Below, piece by piece: positions 10,848-21,785 of a stretch of DNA of 64,000 nucleotides. A model generated the notes under the pieces. It was not told the DNA's origin. It ran no database searches and worked only from the letters and a program-made list of their open reading frames with translations. Origin of the DNA: Aquarana catesbeiana (Eukaryota; Chordata; Amphibia; Anura; Ranidae); contig NC_133328.1 in assembly GCF_042186555.1 (NCBI RefSeq), positions 617,162,092-617,226,091 of the forward strand, given 5' to 3'. Numbering within the stretch: the stretch's first letter is position 1; every line of letters begins with the position of its first letter. The position numbers were made by a program, and so were the translations under genes.

Positions 10848-11114
10848 GAGCTGACCTTCAGTCATTTTTTTCAACTTTCCATCTATTAAATCTTCTGCCC
10901 TTGTAGTGCTAACTTTCAATAGTAAAAAAAAAAAAAAAAACACATTTCTGCCAGGAAATATCTTATACAGCCCACTTCCTGTTTCCTGTGTGGTCATTAG
11001 CCTAGGCTTGTGACATCATGCACAGCTATCCCATAGAGATACATGTATGTCTGTTTTTCTTTTCTTTTGGATGGATTAAAAACAGACATTCGGAACGGCC
11101 TTGTGAAAGGAGCC

Positions 11115-11500
11115 TAATGCCGCGTACACACGAGCGGACTTTACGGCAGACTTTGCCCGGCGGACGGGATTTCGTCGGACAATGCGATCATGTGTGGGCT
11201 CCAGCGGACTTTGTTTGCTCAAAAGTTGGATGGACTTAGATTTGAAACATGTTTTAAATCTATCCGTCGAACTCGAGACCGGTCGAAAAGTCCGCTCGTC
11301 TGTATGCTAGTTCGATGGACAAAAAGCCACGCTAGGGCAGCTATTGGCTACTGGCTATAAACTTCCTTGTTTTAGTCCGGTCATACGTCATCACGTACGA
11401 ATTCAACGGACTTTGGTGGATTGTGTGTAGGCAAGTCCGTTCATTCAGAAAGTCCATCATAAAGTCCGGCGTAAAGTCCGCTCGTGTGTACGCGGCATTA
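11115..11500. mobile_element. Ranid-type MITE, copy C, inverted relative to copy B
   Basis: It has the same TAATGCCGCGTACACACG ends, and its interior is the reverse complement of copy B (for example the 'gctattggctactggctat' block). Copies B and C lie 267 bp apart and could fold back on each other over about 380 bp. Confidence 0.92.
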
Positions 11501-11853
11501 CTCTAAACAGGTAACCTGTAAAGGTGTTTAAAATGCCGGCCTATGGAGATTTCTAAGTACCGTAGTTTGATGCCATTCCACGAGCGTGCACAATTTTGAA
11601 GAGTGACATGTTAGGTATCTAACAGAGAGTGATCTCTACAATATAATGCACCTCATCCCGATTGTTGAAAATTATGAAGAAGGAGGATTGGGATTATTGC
11701 GGTGCTTGAAATAATTATTGCATATAAGAATTATATACAGTAGTTTCTTTATTGGTACAAAAAAGAGAAAGAGAGACACAAGGTTCAATTAAAACCAATT
11801 GTAGAGCATATACATATTGCATGTAATGGGTCGCTGGTGTCCCAATAAAAGAA

Positions 11854-11931
11854 GGTGGTCACAAGTATAAGTGTTATGTCCCGACATGTTTCGCCAGTCA
11901 TGGCTTCCTCAGGGGATTGTTTGGGACCACC
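11854..11931 (-). ncRNA. Type I hammerhead ribozyme candidate with intact core
   Basis: Minus strand: CTGAGGA (11912-11906) fits CUGANGA; after one extra A, stem II is GCCA-TGAC-TGGC; GAAA is 11892-11889; then CATGTC with cleavage predicted after the base at 11883 (GTC site). Stem I pairs TCCC with GGGA next to the core and GGTGGTC (11931-11925) with GACCACC (11860-11854) distally, leaving an internal loop as expected for type I. The extra A between CUGANGA and stem II recurs in the other copies here. This is the copy in which every core base I can check is present. Confidence 0.65.
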
Positions 11932-12181
11932 ACAAATAGCCCAGCTCTAGCATAATGTACAAAGCAAAATATCAGTTGATTATACAAATATAAACATATA
12001 CAGGTGTAAAAAGGAAACAAAAAAACAACATTTGTCATGGCTTCAAGAGAACACACAGCACCTACCTTGGCCAATCCCGAACCAGGAAATGGATATAATG
12101 GGGGAACCCCCTCAAAGGAAAAGGGGGAGGGGGTTTAGGGAGGTATAAAGGTGTACTTTATGCTAGAACTGGGCTATTTGT

Positions 12182-12257
12182 GGTGGTCCCAAACAATCCC
12201 CAGAGGAAGCCATCGCTGGCGAAACATGTTGGGACATAACATCTACTTGTGACCACC
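12182..12257 (+). ncRNA. Hammerhead relic, inverted partner of 11854-11931
   Basis: It has the same architecture: GGTGGTC (12182-12188), TCCC, core, GCCA-TCGC-TGGC, GAAA (12221-12224), CATGTT, GGGA, GACCACC (12251-12257). The core reads CAGAGGA, so the invariant U of CUGANGA is lost, and the cut site is GTT. It is probably inactive. Note the compensating loop change (TCGC for TGAC) with stem II intact. Confidence 0.6.
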
Positions 12258-12831
12258 TTCTTTTATTTGGACACCAGTGACCCATTACATGCAATATGTA
12301 TATGCTCTACAATTGGTTTTGATTGAACCTTGTGTCTCTCTTTCTCCTTTTTGTACCAATAAATAAACTATATAATTCTTATATGCAATAATTTTTTCAA
12401 GCACTGCAATAATCCAAATCCTCCTTCTTCATCATGTTAGGTATCTATTTACTCAGCGTAACATCATCTTTCATATTATACAAAAAATTGGGGTATGTAT
12501 TGCGTTTTTTTTTTTTTTTAATTCATTACAATAATTTTTTTCCAAAAAAAATGCTTTTGAAAAACCACTGTACAAATACTGTGCGACATAAAAATTTACA
12601 ACGATCACCATTTTATTTCCTAGGGTCTCTGCTAAATATATATATATGTTTTCTAGCAAAAAATACTAATTTAAACTTGTAAACAAAATGTGACAGAAAA
12701 GGCTTGGTCTACAAGTGGTTAAAAAAAAGTAAATAAAGGGAAAAAAACACAGCGCTATTTGTGTAGAGGAGGGGAGAAGGGGTGGATAGGAGGGATGAGT
12801 GTTTGGAGGCTGAAGATCCACTTTAATATCA

Positions 12832-13153
12832 GTGGTGTAGTGGGTAGCACTCTCGCCTCGCAGTAAAAAGGGTTGTTGGTTCGAATCCCAACCATGACAC
12901 TACCTGCCTGGAGTTTGCATGTTCTCCCTGTGTCTGCGTGGGTTTCCTCCGGGTACTCCGGTTTCTTCCCACACTCCAAAGACATGCTGGTAGGTTAATT
13001 GGATCCTGTCTAAATTGCCCCTAGTATATGAATGTGAGTTAGGGACCTTAGATTGTAAGCTCCTTGAGGGTAGGGACCGATGTGAATGTACAATGTATAT
13101 GTAAAGCGCTGTGAAAATTGATGGTGCTATAAAAGTACTATAATAATAATAAT
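12832..13153 (+). repeat. tRNA-derived V-SINE-like retroposon
   Basis: The 5' part resembles a tRNA with A-box-like TGGTGTAGTGGG and B box GGTTCGAATCC (12878-12888). The middle contains the conserved V-SINE-type block (TGTTCTCCCTGTG, GGGTTTCCTCCGGGTACTCC, CCAAAGACATGC). The tail GTAAAGCGCTGTGAAAATTG...GGTGCTATAAAA followed by (AATA)n resembles an L2-type LINE 3' end, the presumed mobilising partner; compare the L2 tail at 37560-37620. It lies 55 bp from exon 5, antisense to KCNQ3. Confidence 0.88.
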
Positions 13154-13207
13154 GAGAAAAAGTGAAGAGAACATAAAATGAACTTTTCACTCAATCGCAC
13201 TACTTAC

Positions 13208-13360
13208 CAAACCCCACCAGAGGGCATCGGCGTACGTTTCAAAATCCTCTTTGGTTTCCCCTTTCTCGTTCAGTTCATGATCGTCTTTCTCCACCAAGTA
13301 GACAAGAAAGGAGGACAAAATGAGTGTCAGGAATCCGATATACCAGGCTGTGATGAGTTC
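13208..13360 (-). CDS. KCNQ3: KCNQ3 exon 5: S4-S5 linker end, S5 and pore turret
   Basis: This 153-nt, phase-0 exon encodes 51 residues, from ELITAWYIGFL through S5 (LTLILSSFLVYLVEKD), an acidic extracellular turret (HELNEKGETKEDFE), to TYADALWWGL at the start of the pore helix. The Trp in TAWYIGF matches the retigabine-site tryptophan of neuronal Kv7 channels (human KCNQ3 W265). The long charged turret is a KCNQ3 trait. The acceptor is CTTTTCAG|GAA and the donor TTG|GTAAGTA. By my recollection of the mammalian protein, the turret here is about one residue shorter. Confidence 0.98.
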
Positions 13361-14115
13361 CTGAAAAGAAATGTTTTGCATGATGAGAATTGCGCTGTGG
13401 GATGCCCATGCGTACATACTGGAGACATCACACCAATCAGAACACCACCATTCATAACTATAGTGTCACTCCAAGGAAGAAAGCAACATTTTGCACATGG
13501 ATTTAATTATAGTGTATTCTCACCATCCTGAGTTAGGCTGGAATACAGGTGCAACCGCGCATGTGCGTGTTCCTGTGCGTCGCATGTAGGACAGACCATT
13601 CATTTCAAAAGGCTGCCCTACATGCAAGTAATGGAGAAAAGAAGTCTCTGACCCTGACCCTGGCCAACACCATGTGGTTTGGAGCCTGTGAAAACACGCC
13701 TGTTAACAGATGCGCGGGGGCGTGGCACTAACAATCAATGGCCCCGCCGTGCGTCTGCTAAAGGGCAGCAGATTTCTGATTTTTTTTGCGTGTTCCGAAC
13801 ACGTAAAGGTGTGAACCTAACCTCACCTATTCTGTAGTTATAAAAATATCATTTTTGAATACTTTCACATTTTTTTTCTATATGTGCTCAACAATATTTT
13901 TGTATTACATTTAGAGATTTGAAGGTTCGATACTAGAGGCAGAGTAACTACTGATTTTACCTGTTCAGCAACTCGGATATCAGCCATTGTTTTCAGTGAA
14001 TCAGTTGACTCACAGAGATATAAAAAAGTTACAGAGGTATGAAAAGTTCCCTGAACGAACCTGACACACACTGGTGCAGTCCCAATGAAACTTACAGTAT
14101 TCTGTGTTACAGTAT

Positions 14116-14236
14116 AGAACTGCCAGGTATGATCGTAAGCGCCATCTAGTGGCCATAATGCAGACTTTGTTTTTAAATACCTCAGTTAGGAGTTTTGGCC
14201 ACTAGATGGCGCCTACAAATCATTGACTGCAGTTCT
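14116..14236. repeat. Inverted repeat carrying two CTCF-like motifs
   Basis: The arms of about 40 bp include GCCATCTAGTGG (14141-14152) and its reverse complement CCACTAGATGGC (14199-14210), plus AGAACTGC/GCAGTTCT at the outside. CCACTAGATGGC fits the CTCF core consensus CCASYAGRKGGC. It is likely a MITE; binding is not shown. Confidence 0.65.
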
Positions 14237-14308
14237 AAAACACGGAATACAGAAATATTCGCTGTAGCGGTGCAGATGTGTGTCACACTTATTAATAAAA
14301 AAAATGTA

Positions 14309-15923
14309 CAGTGGGGACGGAAAGTATTCAGACCCCCTTAAATTTTTCACTCTTTGTTTTATTGCAGCCTTTTGCTAAAATCATTCAAGTTCATTTTTTT
14401 CCTCATTAATGTACACACAGCACCCCATATTGACAGAAAAACACAGAATTGTTGACATTTTTGCAGATTTATTAAAAAAGAAAAACTGAAATATCACATG
14501 GTCCTAAGTATTCAGACCCTTTGCTCAGTATTTAGTAGAAGCCCCTTTTGATCTAATACAGCCATGAGTCTTTTTGGGAAAGATACAACAAGTTTCTCAC
14601 ACCTGGATTTGGGGATCCTCTGCCATTCCTCCTTGCAGATCCTCTCCAGTTCTGTCAGGTTGGATGGTAAACGGTCTCTCCAGAGATCCTCAATTGGGTT
14701 TAAGTCAGCGCTCTGGCTGGGCCATTCAAGAACAGTCACGGAGTTGTTGTGAAGCCACTCCTTCATTATTTTAGCTGTGTGATTAGGGTCATTGTCTTGT
14801 TGGAAGGTAAACCTTCGGCCCAGTCTGAGGTCCTGAGCACTCTGGAGAAGGTTTTCATCCAGGATATCCCTGTACTTGGCCGCATTCATCTTTCCCTCGA
14901 TTGCAACCAGTTGTCCTGTCCCTACAGCTGAAAAACACCCCCACAGCATGATGCTGCCACCACCATGCTTCACTGTTGGGACTGTATTGGACAGGTGATG
15001 AGCAGTGCCTGGTTTTCTCCACACATACCGCTTAGAAATAAGGCCAAAAAGTTCTATCTTGGTCTCATCAGACCAGAGAATCTTATTTCTCACCATCTTG
15101 GAGTCCTTCAGGTGTTTTTTTAGCAAACTCCATGTGGGCTTTCATGTGTCTTGCACTGAGGAGAGGTTTCCGTTGGGCCACTCTGCCATAAAGCCCCGAC
15201 TGGTGGAGGGCTGCAGTGATGGTTGACTTCCTACAACTCTCTCCCATCTCCCGACTGCATCTCTGGAGCTCAGCCACAGTGATCTTCGGGTTCTTCTTTA
15301 CCTCTCTCACCAAGGCTCTTCTCCCCCGATAGCTCAGTTTGGTCGGACGGCCAGCTCTAGGAAGGGTTCTCGTCATCCCAAACGTCTTCCATTTAAGGAT
15401 TATGGAGGCCACTGTGCTCTTAGGAACCTTAAGTGCAGCAGATTTTTTTTTGTAACCTTAGCCAGATCTGTGCCTTGCCACAATTCTGTCTCTGAGCTCT
15501 TCAGGCAGTTCCTTTGACCTCATGATTCTCATTTGCTCTGACATGCACTGTGAGCTGTAAGGTCTTATATAGACAGATGTGTGGCTTTCCTAATCAAGTC
15601 CAATCAGTATAATCAAACACAGCTGGACTCAAATGAAGGTGTAGAACCATCTCAAGGATGATCAGAAGAAATGGACAGCACCTGAGTTAAATATATGAGT
15701 GTCACAGCAAAGGGGCTGAATACTTAGGACCATGTAATATTTCAGATTTTCTTTTTTAATAAATCTGCAAAAATGTCAACAATTCTGTGTTTTTCTGTCA
15801 ATATGGGGTGCTGTGTGTACATTAATGAGGAAAAAAAATGAACTGAAATGATTTTAACAAATGGCTGCAATATAACAAAGAGTGAAAAATTTAAGGGGGT
15901 CTGAATACTTTCCGTTCCCACTG
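14309..15923 (-). mobile_element. Full-length Tc1-like DNA transposon, defective (element 1)
   Basis: It is 1615 bp, flanked by TA (14307-14308 and 15924-15925). The ends CAGTGGGGACGGAAAGTATT and AATACTTTCCGTTCCCACTG begin long terminal inverted repeats of roughly 200 bp that include ATTGTTGACATTTTTGCAG. One transposase gene on the minus strand is broken (see separate entry). Confidence 0.96.
14512..15532 (-). pseudogene. Tc1-like transposase pseudogene (element 1)
   Basis: It starts MRIMRSKELPEELRDRIVAR, then a TAA stop interrupts the N-terminal helix-turn-helix and extra bases in an A run shift frame. The HTH/AT-hook region continues with GRPTKLS, and a further frameshift near 15100-15126 separates it from the DDE domain. 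Catalytic landmarks are WSDETKIELFG (first D), FQQDNDPNHTA (second D) and DLNPIEDLW (E), with a short deletion after NPIEDLW compared with relatives. It catalysed cut-and-paste transposition into TA; now dead. The length matches the usual Tc1 transposase of about 340 residues. Confidence 0.95.
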
Positions 15924-16412
15924 TATATCATTAAAAACAACAAAATTTTAATGGAAGACCTCTTGCATACGATACTCCTGTTTGAGCACCTACTTTTTCA
16001 GACTTTTTTTTTCATGCATTTTCGCGCAAAATTTCCGCACATGCACAGAAGCTTGTTCTCATGTTGTCAATGGACAATCTGTGCGAATGTCCGCGCATGA
16101 GGCGTAAATTACTGACCAAGAATGCAGATTTTTCAATTATTTTTTTTTTTTACTGAAGAAAACACTGCGCTTCTTTACACGCCTGTGTGCACAGGCACAT
16201 TACAATTAATGGGGCTGTATTTTAGCTCAGTAAAAAAATAAGCTGTACTGAGCTTTTTTAAGCTGCAGTGTGCAAGAGGCCTAACAGTTTTAACCACTTG
16301 ACCTCCAGAAAGGTTTTGCCCCCATTGTGACCAGTCAATTTTTTTGCTATTCAGCACTGCGCTGCTTTAACTGATTGCGCGATCATGCAACACTGTACCC
16401 AAATTACATTTA

Positions 16413-18024
16413 CAGTGCTTTGAAACAGTATTCATACCCCTTGAAATTTCCCATATTTTGTCATGTTACAGCCAAAAATGTAAATGTATTTTATTGGGAT
16501 TTTATGTGATAGACCAACACAAAGTGGCATGTAATTGTGAGGTGGAAGAAAAATGATAAATGGTTTTCAAATTTTTTTACAAATAAATATGTGAAAAGTG
16601 TGGGGTACATTTGTATTCAGCCCCCTTTACTCTGATACCCCTAACTAACATCTAGTGAAACCAATTGCCTTCAGAAGTCACCTAATTGGTAAATAGAGTC
16701 CACCTGTGTGTAATTTAATCTCAGTATAAATACAGCTGTTCTGCGAAGCCCTCAGAGGTTTGTTAGAGAACCTTAGTGAACAAACAGCATCATGAAGGCC
16801 AAGGAACACACCAGACAGGTCAGGGATAAAGTTGTGGAGAAGTTTAAAGCAGGGTTAGGTTATAAAAAAATATCCCAAGCTTTGAACATCTCACAGAGCA
16901 CTGTTCAATCCATCATCCGAAAATGGAAAGAGTATGGCACAACTGCAAACCTACCAAGACATGGCCGTCCACCTAAACTGACAGGCCGGGCAAGGAGAGC
17001 ATTAATCAGAGAAGCAGCCAAGAGGCCCATGGTAACTCTGGAGGAGCTGCAGAGATCCACAGCTCAGGTGGGAGAATCTGTCCACAGGACAACTATTAGT
17101 CGTGCTCTCCACAAATCTGACCTTTATGGAAGAGTGGCAAGAAGAAAACCATTGTTGAAAGAAAGTCATAAGAATTCCCGTTTGTAGTTTGTGAGAAGCC
17201 ATGTGAGGGACACAGCAAACATGTGGAAGAAGGTGCTCTGGTCAGATGAGACCAAAATTGAACTTTTTGGCATAAAAGCAAAACGCTATGTGTGGTGGAA
17301 AACTAACACTGCACATCACCGTGAACACACCATCCCCACCGTGAAACATGGTGGTGGCAGCATCATGTGGTGGGGATGCTTTTCTTCAGCAGGGACAGGG
17401 AAGCTGGTCAGAGTTGATGGGAAGATGGATGGAGCCAAATACAGGGCAATCTTAGAAGAAAACCTGTTAGATTCTGCAAAAGACTTGAGACAGGGGTGGA
17501 GGTTCACCGCAGGACAACAACTCTAAACATACAGCCAGAGCTACAATGGAATGGTTTAGATCAAAGCATATTTATGTGTTAGAATGGCCCAGTCAAAGTC
17601 CAGACCTAAATCCAATTGAGAATCTGTGGCAAGACTTGAAAATTGCTGTTCACAGACGCTCTCCATCCAATCTGACAGAGCTTGAGATATTTTACAAAGA
17701 AGAATGGGAAAAAATGTCACTCTCTAGATGTGAAAAGGTGGTAGAGACATCCCCAAAAAGACTTGCAGCTGTAATTGCAGTGAAAGTTGGTTCTACAAAG
17801 TATTGACTCAGGGGGGCTGAATACAAATGTACCCCACACTTTTCACATATTTATTTGTAAAAAATGTTGAAAACCATTTATCATTTTCCTTCCACTTCAC
17901 AATTATGTGCCACTTTGTGTTGGTCTATTACATAAAATCCCAATAAAATACATTTATGTTTTTGGTTGTAACATGACAAAAGGTGGAAAGTTTCAAGGGG
18001 TATGAATACTTTTTCAAGGCACTG
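16413..18024 (+). mobile_element. Full-length Tc1-like DNA transposon, defective (element 2)
   Basis: It is 1612 bp, flanked by TA (16411-16412 and 18025-18026). The ends CAGTGCTTTGAAACAGTATT and AATACTTTTTCAAGGCACTG open inverted repeats of about 200 bp that include GTGTGGGGTACATTTGTATT. It is a different Tc1 family from element 1 (different ends and diverged protein). Confidence 0.96.
16792..17806 (+). pseudogene. Tc1-like transposase pseudogene (element 2)
   Basis: It starts MKAKEHTRQVRDKVVEKFKA. The paired-type HTH is intact (GYKKISQALNISQSTVQSII, then GRPPKLTGRARR). An in-frame TAG at 17185-17187 breaks the linker; the same frame resumes with WSDETKIELFG (first D). A frameshift near 17505 follows RFT; in the shifted frame QDNNSKHTA keeps the second D, then SPDLNPIENLW keeps the E and the protein ends normally at 17806. 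Only one nonsense change and one small frameshift separate it from an open gene, so this is a relatively young copy. Confidence 0.95.
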
Positions 18025-19259
18025 TATATCATTGTTTTCACACAAATAGAGCTTTCTTTTGGTGGTATTTATTCACCTTTTTTTTCTTTTTCTTTTTGCT
18101 ATAAAAACAAAAAATATTGAAAATGTTCTGTTATAAAATTTTGCAAATAAATAATCTTTCTTTATAAATTGAGACCAAAATTTATTCTGCTACATTTCTT
18201 GGTTAAGAAAATTAACACAAATCAGTGTATATTATTTAGTCTGTGTGAACGTTATAGAATCCACAAACTATGAGATATATCTGAAAATTTATCAGTCCTG
18301 ATGTATCATCATCATCAGCCGATCTCATTTCTTGGGGCCCTAAAATTTCAGGACAGTTTGACCCCTTTATGTAAAGTAGAGAGTCAAAGGTATTTGGTAA
18401 AATGCATGGCGAGTTTTTGAAGTTGTCATTTTTTGTCACAATTTTTTGGAAAATGAAGAAAACGTCCATGGTGTGTTGGACCTCAGCAGAGAGATTGCTG
18501 CTTCATCAAGTGTAAGCATTCTCCTCTGCAGTATGCTGGTAGAGTTTGAGCTTCTCTGCTCTGCAGCTGCTTTCTTAAAGCGGACTTCCAGCATGTATTA
18601 AAAAAAAAAAAAAAAAGTACATTTTCAGCAAGTACAGAAAATACCTGTTGATCCTGCCAGAAATGCAGTGTCCTTGCCACTTCATGTGAATTGAACACAA
18701 ATATTAATGACATAATAATAAATAATAATAAAAAGTTTTTATTATTATTATTGTTATTTATTATTAATTCATTATGTTCCATTCGTTTAGATGCGGCATT
18801 CCTAAGTTCGGATCTCCATCTCTACTGCATGCTGCAGTTTCCATATCTCTGTTAGATGCTATGCATTTCCTATGAGCCGGTCCATACAATGCGATGATCC
18901 GAGGACCCAGCGGCAGACCAGCACGGGTGATACTTTCAGAGTCACAGCTGTTATGCTTTTCATGATCCTCTGTAGTGGGGGATCATGTCTGTTTGGTAAG
19001 AAACAACCCCTTCTATACCGGCGGTGGATCACATCTTTACGTCACACAGTGGATGTTTTTTGTTTTGCACGGGTGGACGACATTTGCCATTATTATACAC
19101 AGAGACTTATCTTTTAATGTTCGCACTTTACACCCATTTAATTTTGTTTTTAATTTGAATTTTTTTTGTAGTGATTATCAATTTACTCACTTAGTTTCAT
19201 ATGTTATTACTTATAAATAAGCGCGATTCTTGGGTTTTTATACTATAATTTAATAGTTA

Positions 19260-21785
19260 GTTATTACTTATTTCAGATTTTCGAATTTTCAGGTTTTCGG
19301 GTTTTCGAATTTAAAAAATTTACGAATGTACGATTTTCGAATTTATGAATTTTGCAAATATTCGAAAAAATTAATCAAACGGGTTTTCGTTAATTCGGAT
19401 GTTTCCGAATCAACGAATTTAATGAATTTTGTTAAAAAAAAAAACTAATTCTGAACGCAACAAATTGCACATGCCTGTTAGTGATTAGCTGCAATAGAGG
19501 GCAAGTGGAAGTTCTGGGAGTCTAATAGACCCATGGGGGGGGTTGACTGGAGTGCAAAATCTGGTGCAGCTCTGCATGGTAGCCAATCAGCTTCCAGTTT
19601 TATTTGTCAAAGCCTAATTGAACAAGCTGAAGTTAGAAGCTGATTGGCTGCCATACACAGCTGCACCAGATGTTGCAGTTTTAGTAAATCAACCCCACAA
19701 GGTCTACAAAAAGAACACTTGTCGCCTGCCCATGATATCACATAGGGAGCTTGTTACACCCCTTGTGATAGCAATAAAATTTAAATGCAAAATAAATCAA
19801 TAAATGCAAAAAAATTGTAATGAAACAACTAAAAATAAGGCAATATCAAAGACAGCTCTCGGTCCCCACTAACAACCAGTACTGGCTCTAGATCATGTGA
19901 CCACTGTGAAAACCAATCACAGTAGTCACATGGTCGCCAATCCTTCCCGCCCCCTTGGGCATTAAGAACTTTTTAGAGGCACACCGGGGCAGGCGGGAAG
20001 GGGTTAAAATACAGGTTAAAATGCAGTAAGTCTCTGCGATATGTGATCATTTCAATGTTTTTCTCTCTTTAACCCCCAAGTTGGGTGGGCCTTGGCACCA
20101 AGCGGACGCATATTTTGCATACCAATTAGCAGACACAGCTGTGTGGAGAGCGTGCACATTCCGAAAATAAGAATGAAAATCTGAAAATTCAAAAGAATGA
20201 AAATCCAAAAATTTGAAAACCCCAAAATCTGAAATAATAACTAACTAATAATAACTATTAAATTATAGGTATTGGAATTTCCTTTGGCTGTTAGTGAACA
20301 TAACGAATAGGCATGTGCAATTCGTTTCGTTCCGAATTCGTTTTTTAATGAATTTCGACAAATTCGTTAATTCGGGAATATCCGAATTAACGAAAACCCG
20401 TCTAACAAATTTTTTCCGAATATTCGTAAATTCGGTAAGATTGGACATTCGTAAATTCGGTCATTCGCACATTAGTAAATTAGTGAATTTGTAAATTTGT
20501 AAATTCGAAAATTCGGAAATCTGAAATAATAGTTAACTAATAATAACTTAACTATTAGTAATTATTAGTAACTTTTAAATTATAGGTATTGTAATTTCCT
20601 TTCAAATTTGGCTGTTAGTGAACGTAACACATACAAATTTATCCGAAGTTATGAATGATCCGAAAAAACGGAATGGAACGTAATGAATTAATAATAATAA
20701 ATAACAATAATAATAATAACAACGTTTTATTATTATTATTTATTATTAATTTGTTCCGTTCCATTTGTTTAGATGCAGCATTCGTTTTGGATAATTCGTA
20801 TTTGTTACGTTCACTGACAGTCAAATTTGAATGACAATACCTATAATTTAATACTTAGTTACTATTTCAGATTTTTGAATTTTCGGGTTTTTGGATTTTC
20901 AAACTTCGAATTTACAAATTTCCGAATTTTCTAATTTACAAATGTACGATTTTACGAATTTACGAATGTACGAATTTACAAATGTACAAACGTAAAAATG
21001 TACAAATGAACGAATGTTCGAATTTACGAATGTACGAATGAACGCATTTAGGAATTTACGAATGAACGAATTTACGAATCGTGATCATAACGAATGACCC
21101 GAAAAACGAAAAAAATATTAAACTAATGAAACGAAAACGAAAATTAACAAATTCTTTGGCTGTGCACATGTCTAATAACGAATACAAATTTATGAATTAT
21201 CAGAAATAACGAATGCTGTATCTAAAAGAATGGAAGGTAACGATCTAATAATAATAAATAACAATAATAATAATAAAACCTTTTCATTATTATTATTTAT
21301 TATTAATTTGTTCCATTCCATTTGTTTAGATGTGGCTTTTGTTATTTCGGATAATTCGTAACTTCAGATAAATTTGTATTCATTACGTTCACAAACAGAC
21401 AAATTTGAAAGGAAATTCCAACACCTATAATTTAATAGTTAGTTATTATTAGTTAGTTATTATTTCAAATTTTACTGATTTTCTTTTTTTCAGATTTTTG
21501 AATTTTTGGATTTTCGAATTTTTGAATTTCCGAATTCTGAAAATTCAAAGATTCGGAATTTGAAAATTCGGAAATCGAAAATTTGGAAATTAGGAATTCG
21601 AAAATTTGGAAAATCGGAATTCGGAAATTTGGAAATTCGGAAATTCAGATATCGCAAATTCGAAAATTCGGAAATGTGAAAACTCAAAAATGCAAATTTT
21701 CGGATTTTCAAATTCCGAATTCCAAATTTTAGAATTTCCAAAAAAAGCAAAACAATGAAAACGAACAAATTTTTTGTCAGTGCAC
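19260..21785. repeat. Cluster of AT-rich foldback elements built of TTCG/CGAA words
   Basis: Long runs of 'aattcg', 'acgaat' and 'cgaaaa' words. (AAT)n/(ATT)n hairpins flanked by inverted ATGCTGCATCTAAA/TTTAGATGCAGCAT occur at about 20670-20790 and 21220-21345. End-like words GCATGTGCA and GTGCACATATCTA appear at about 19465, 20310, 21170 and 21775, matching the ends of the complete copy at 24472-25108, so several copies are nested or joined. Non-coding, although short frames occur by chance. Confidence 0.75.

Larger units (their letters stand above)
11675..12435. repeat. Large inverted repeat (arms of about 280 bp) of a retroelement end carrying hammerhead motifs
   Basis: The left arm (about 11675-11965) and right arm (about 12155-12435) are inverted copies. 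Both include the GGATTATTGCGGTGCTTG-type end, TTGGTACAAAAA, ACACAAGGTTCAAT, GGTGGTC and a hammerhead core. About 190 bp of unrelated sequence separates them. The arms differ by scattered substitutions. Confidence 0.85.
4307..13207. other. KCNQ3 intron 5
   Basis: An 8.9-kb minus-strand intron filled with repeats listed separately (MITEs, Penelope-like fragment, ribozyme-like motifs, nested hAT-like stack, SINE). In 4307-4820, 4990-5690, 5870-6760 and 10150-10440 I recognise no element. A 172-codon plus-strand frame at 5126-5644 has no recognisable domain and is antisense to the intron; I do not call it a gene. Sequence around 12440-12720 resembles an interspersed repeat also seen at 54830-55220. 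Confidence 0.8.
16290..18240. repeat. Interspersed repeat split by Tc1-like element 2
   Basis: Sequence left of 16411 (TTAACCACTTGACCTCC...GCGCGATCATGCAACACTGTACCC) and right of 18026 (CACAAATAGAGCTTTCTTTTGG) together match the continuous repeat at 53910-54150, so the Tc1 copy inserted into a pre-existing repeat. Related copies occur at about 26745-27487, 51365-51540 and 60280-60480. I do not know the family. Confidence 0.75.

Noticed and set aside
18483..18560. CTTGATGAAGCAGC on the minus strand as another hammerhead core
   Set aside because: No GAAA follows at a workable distance and no flanking pairing is seen.
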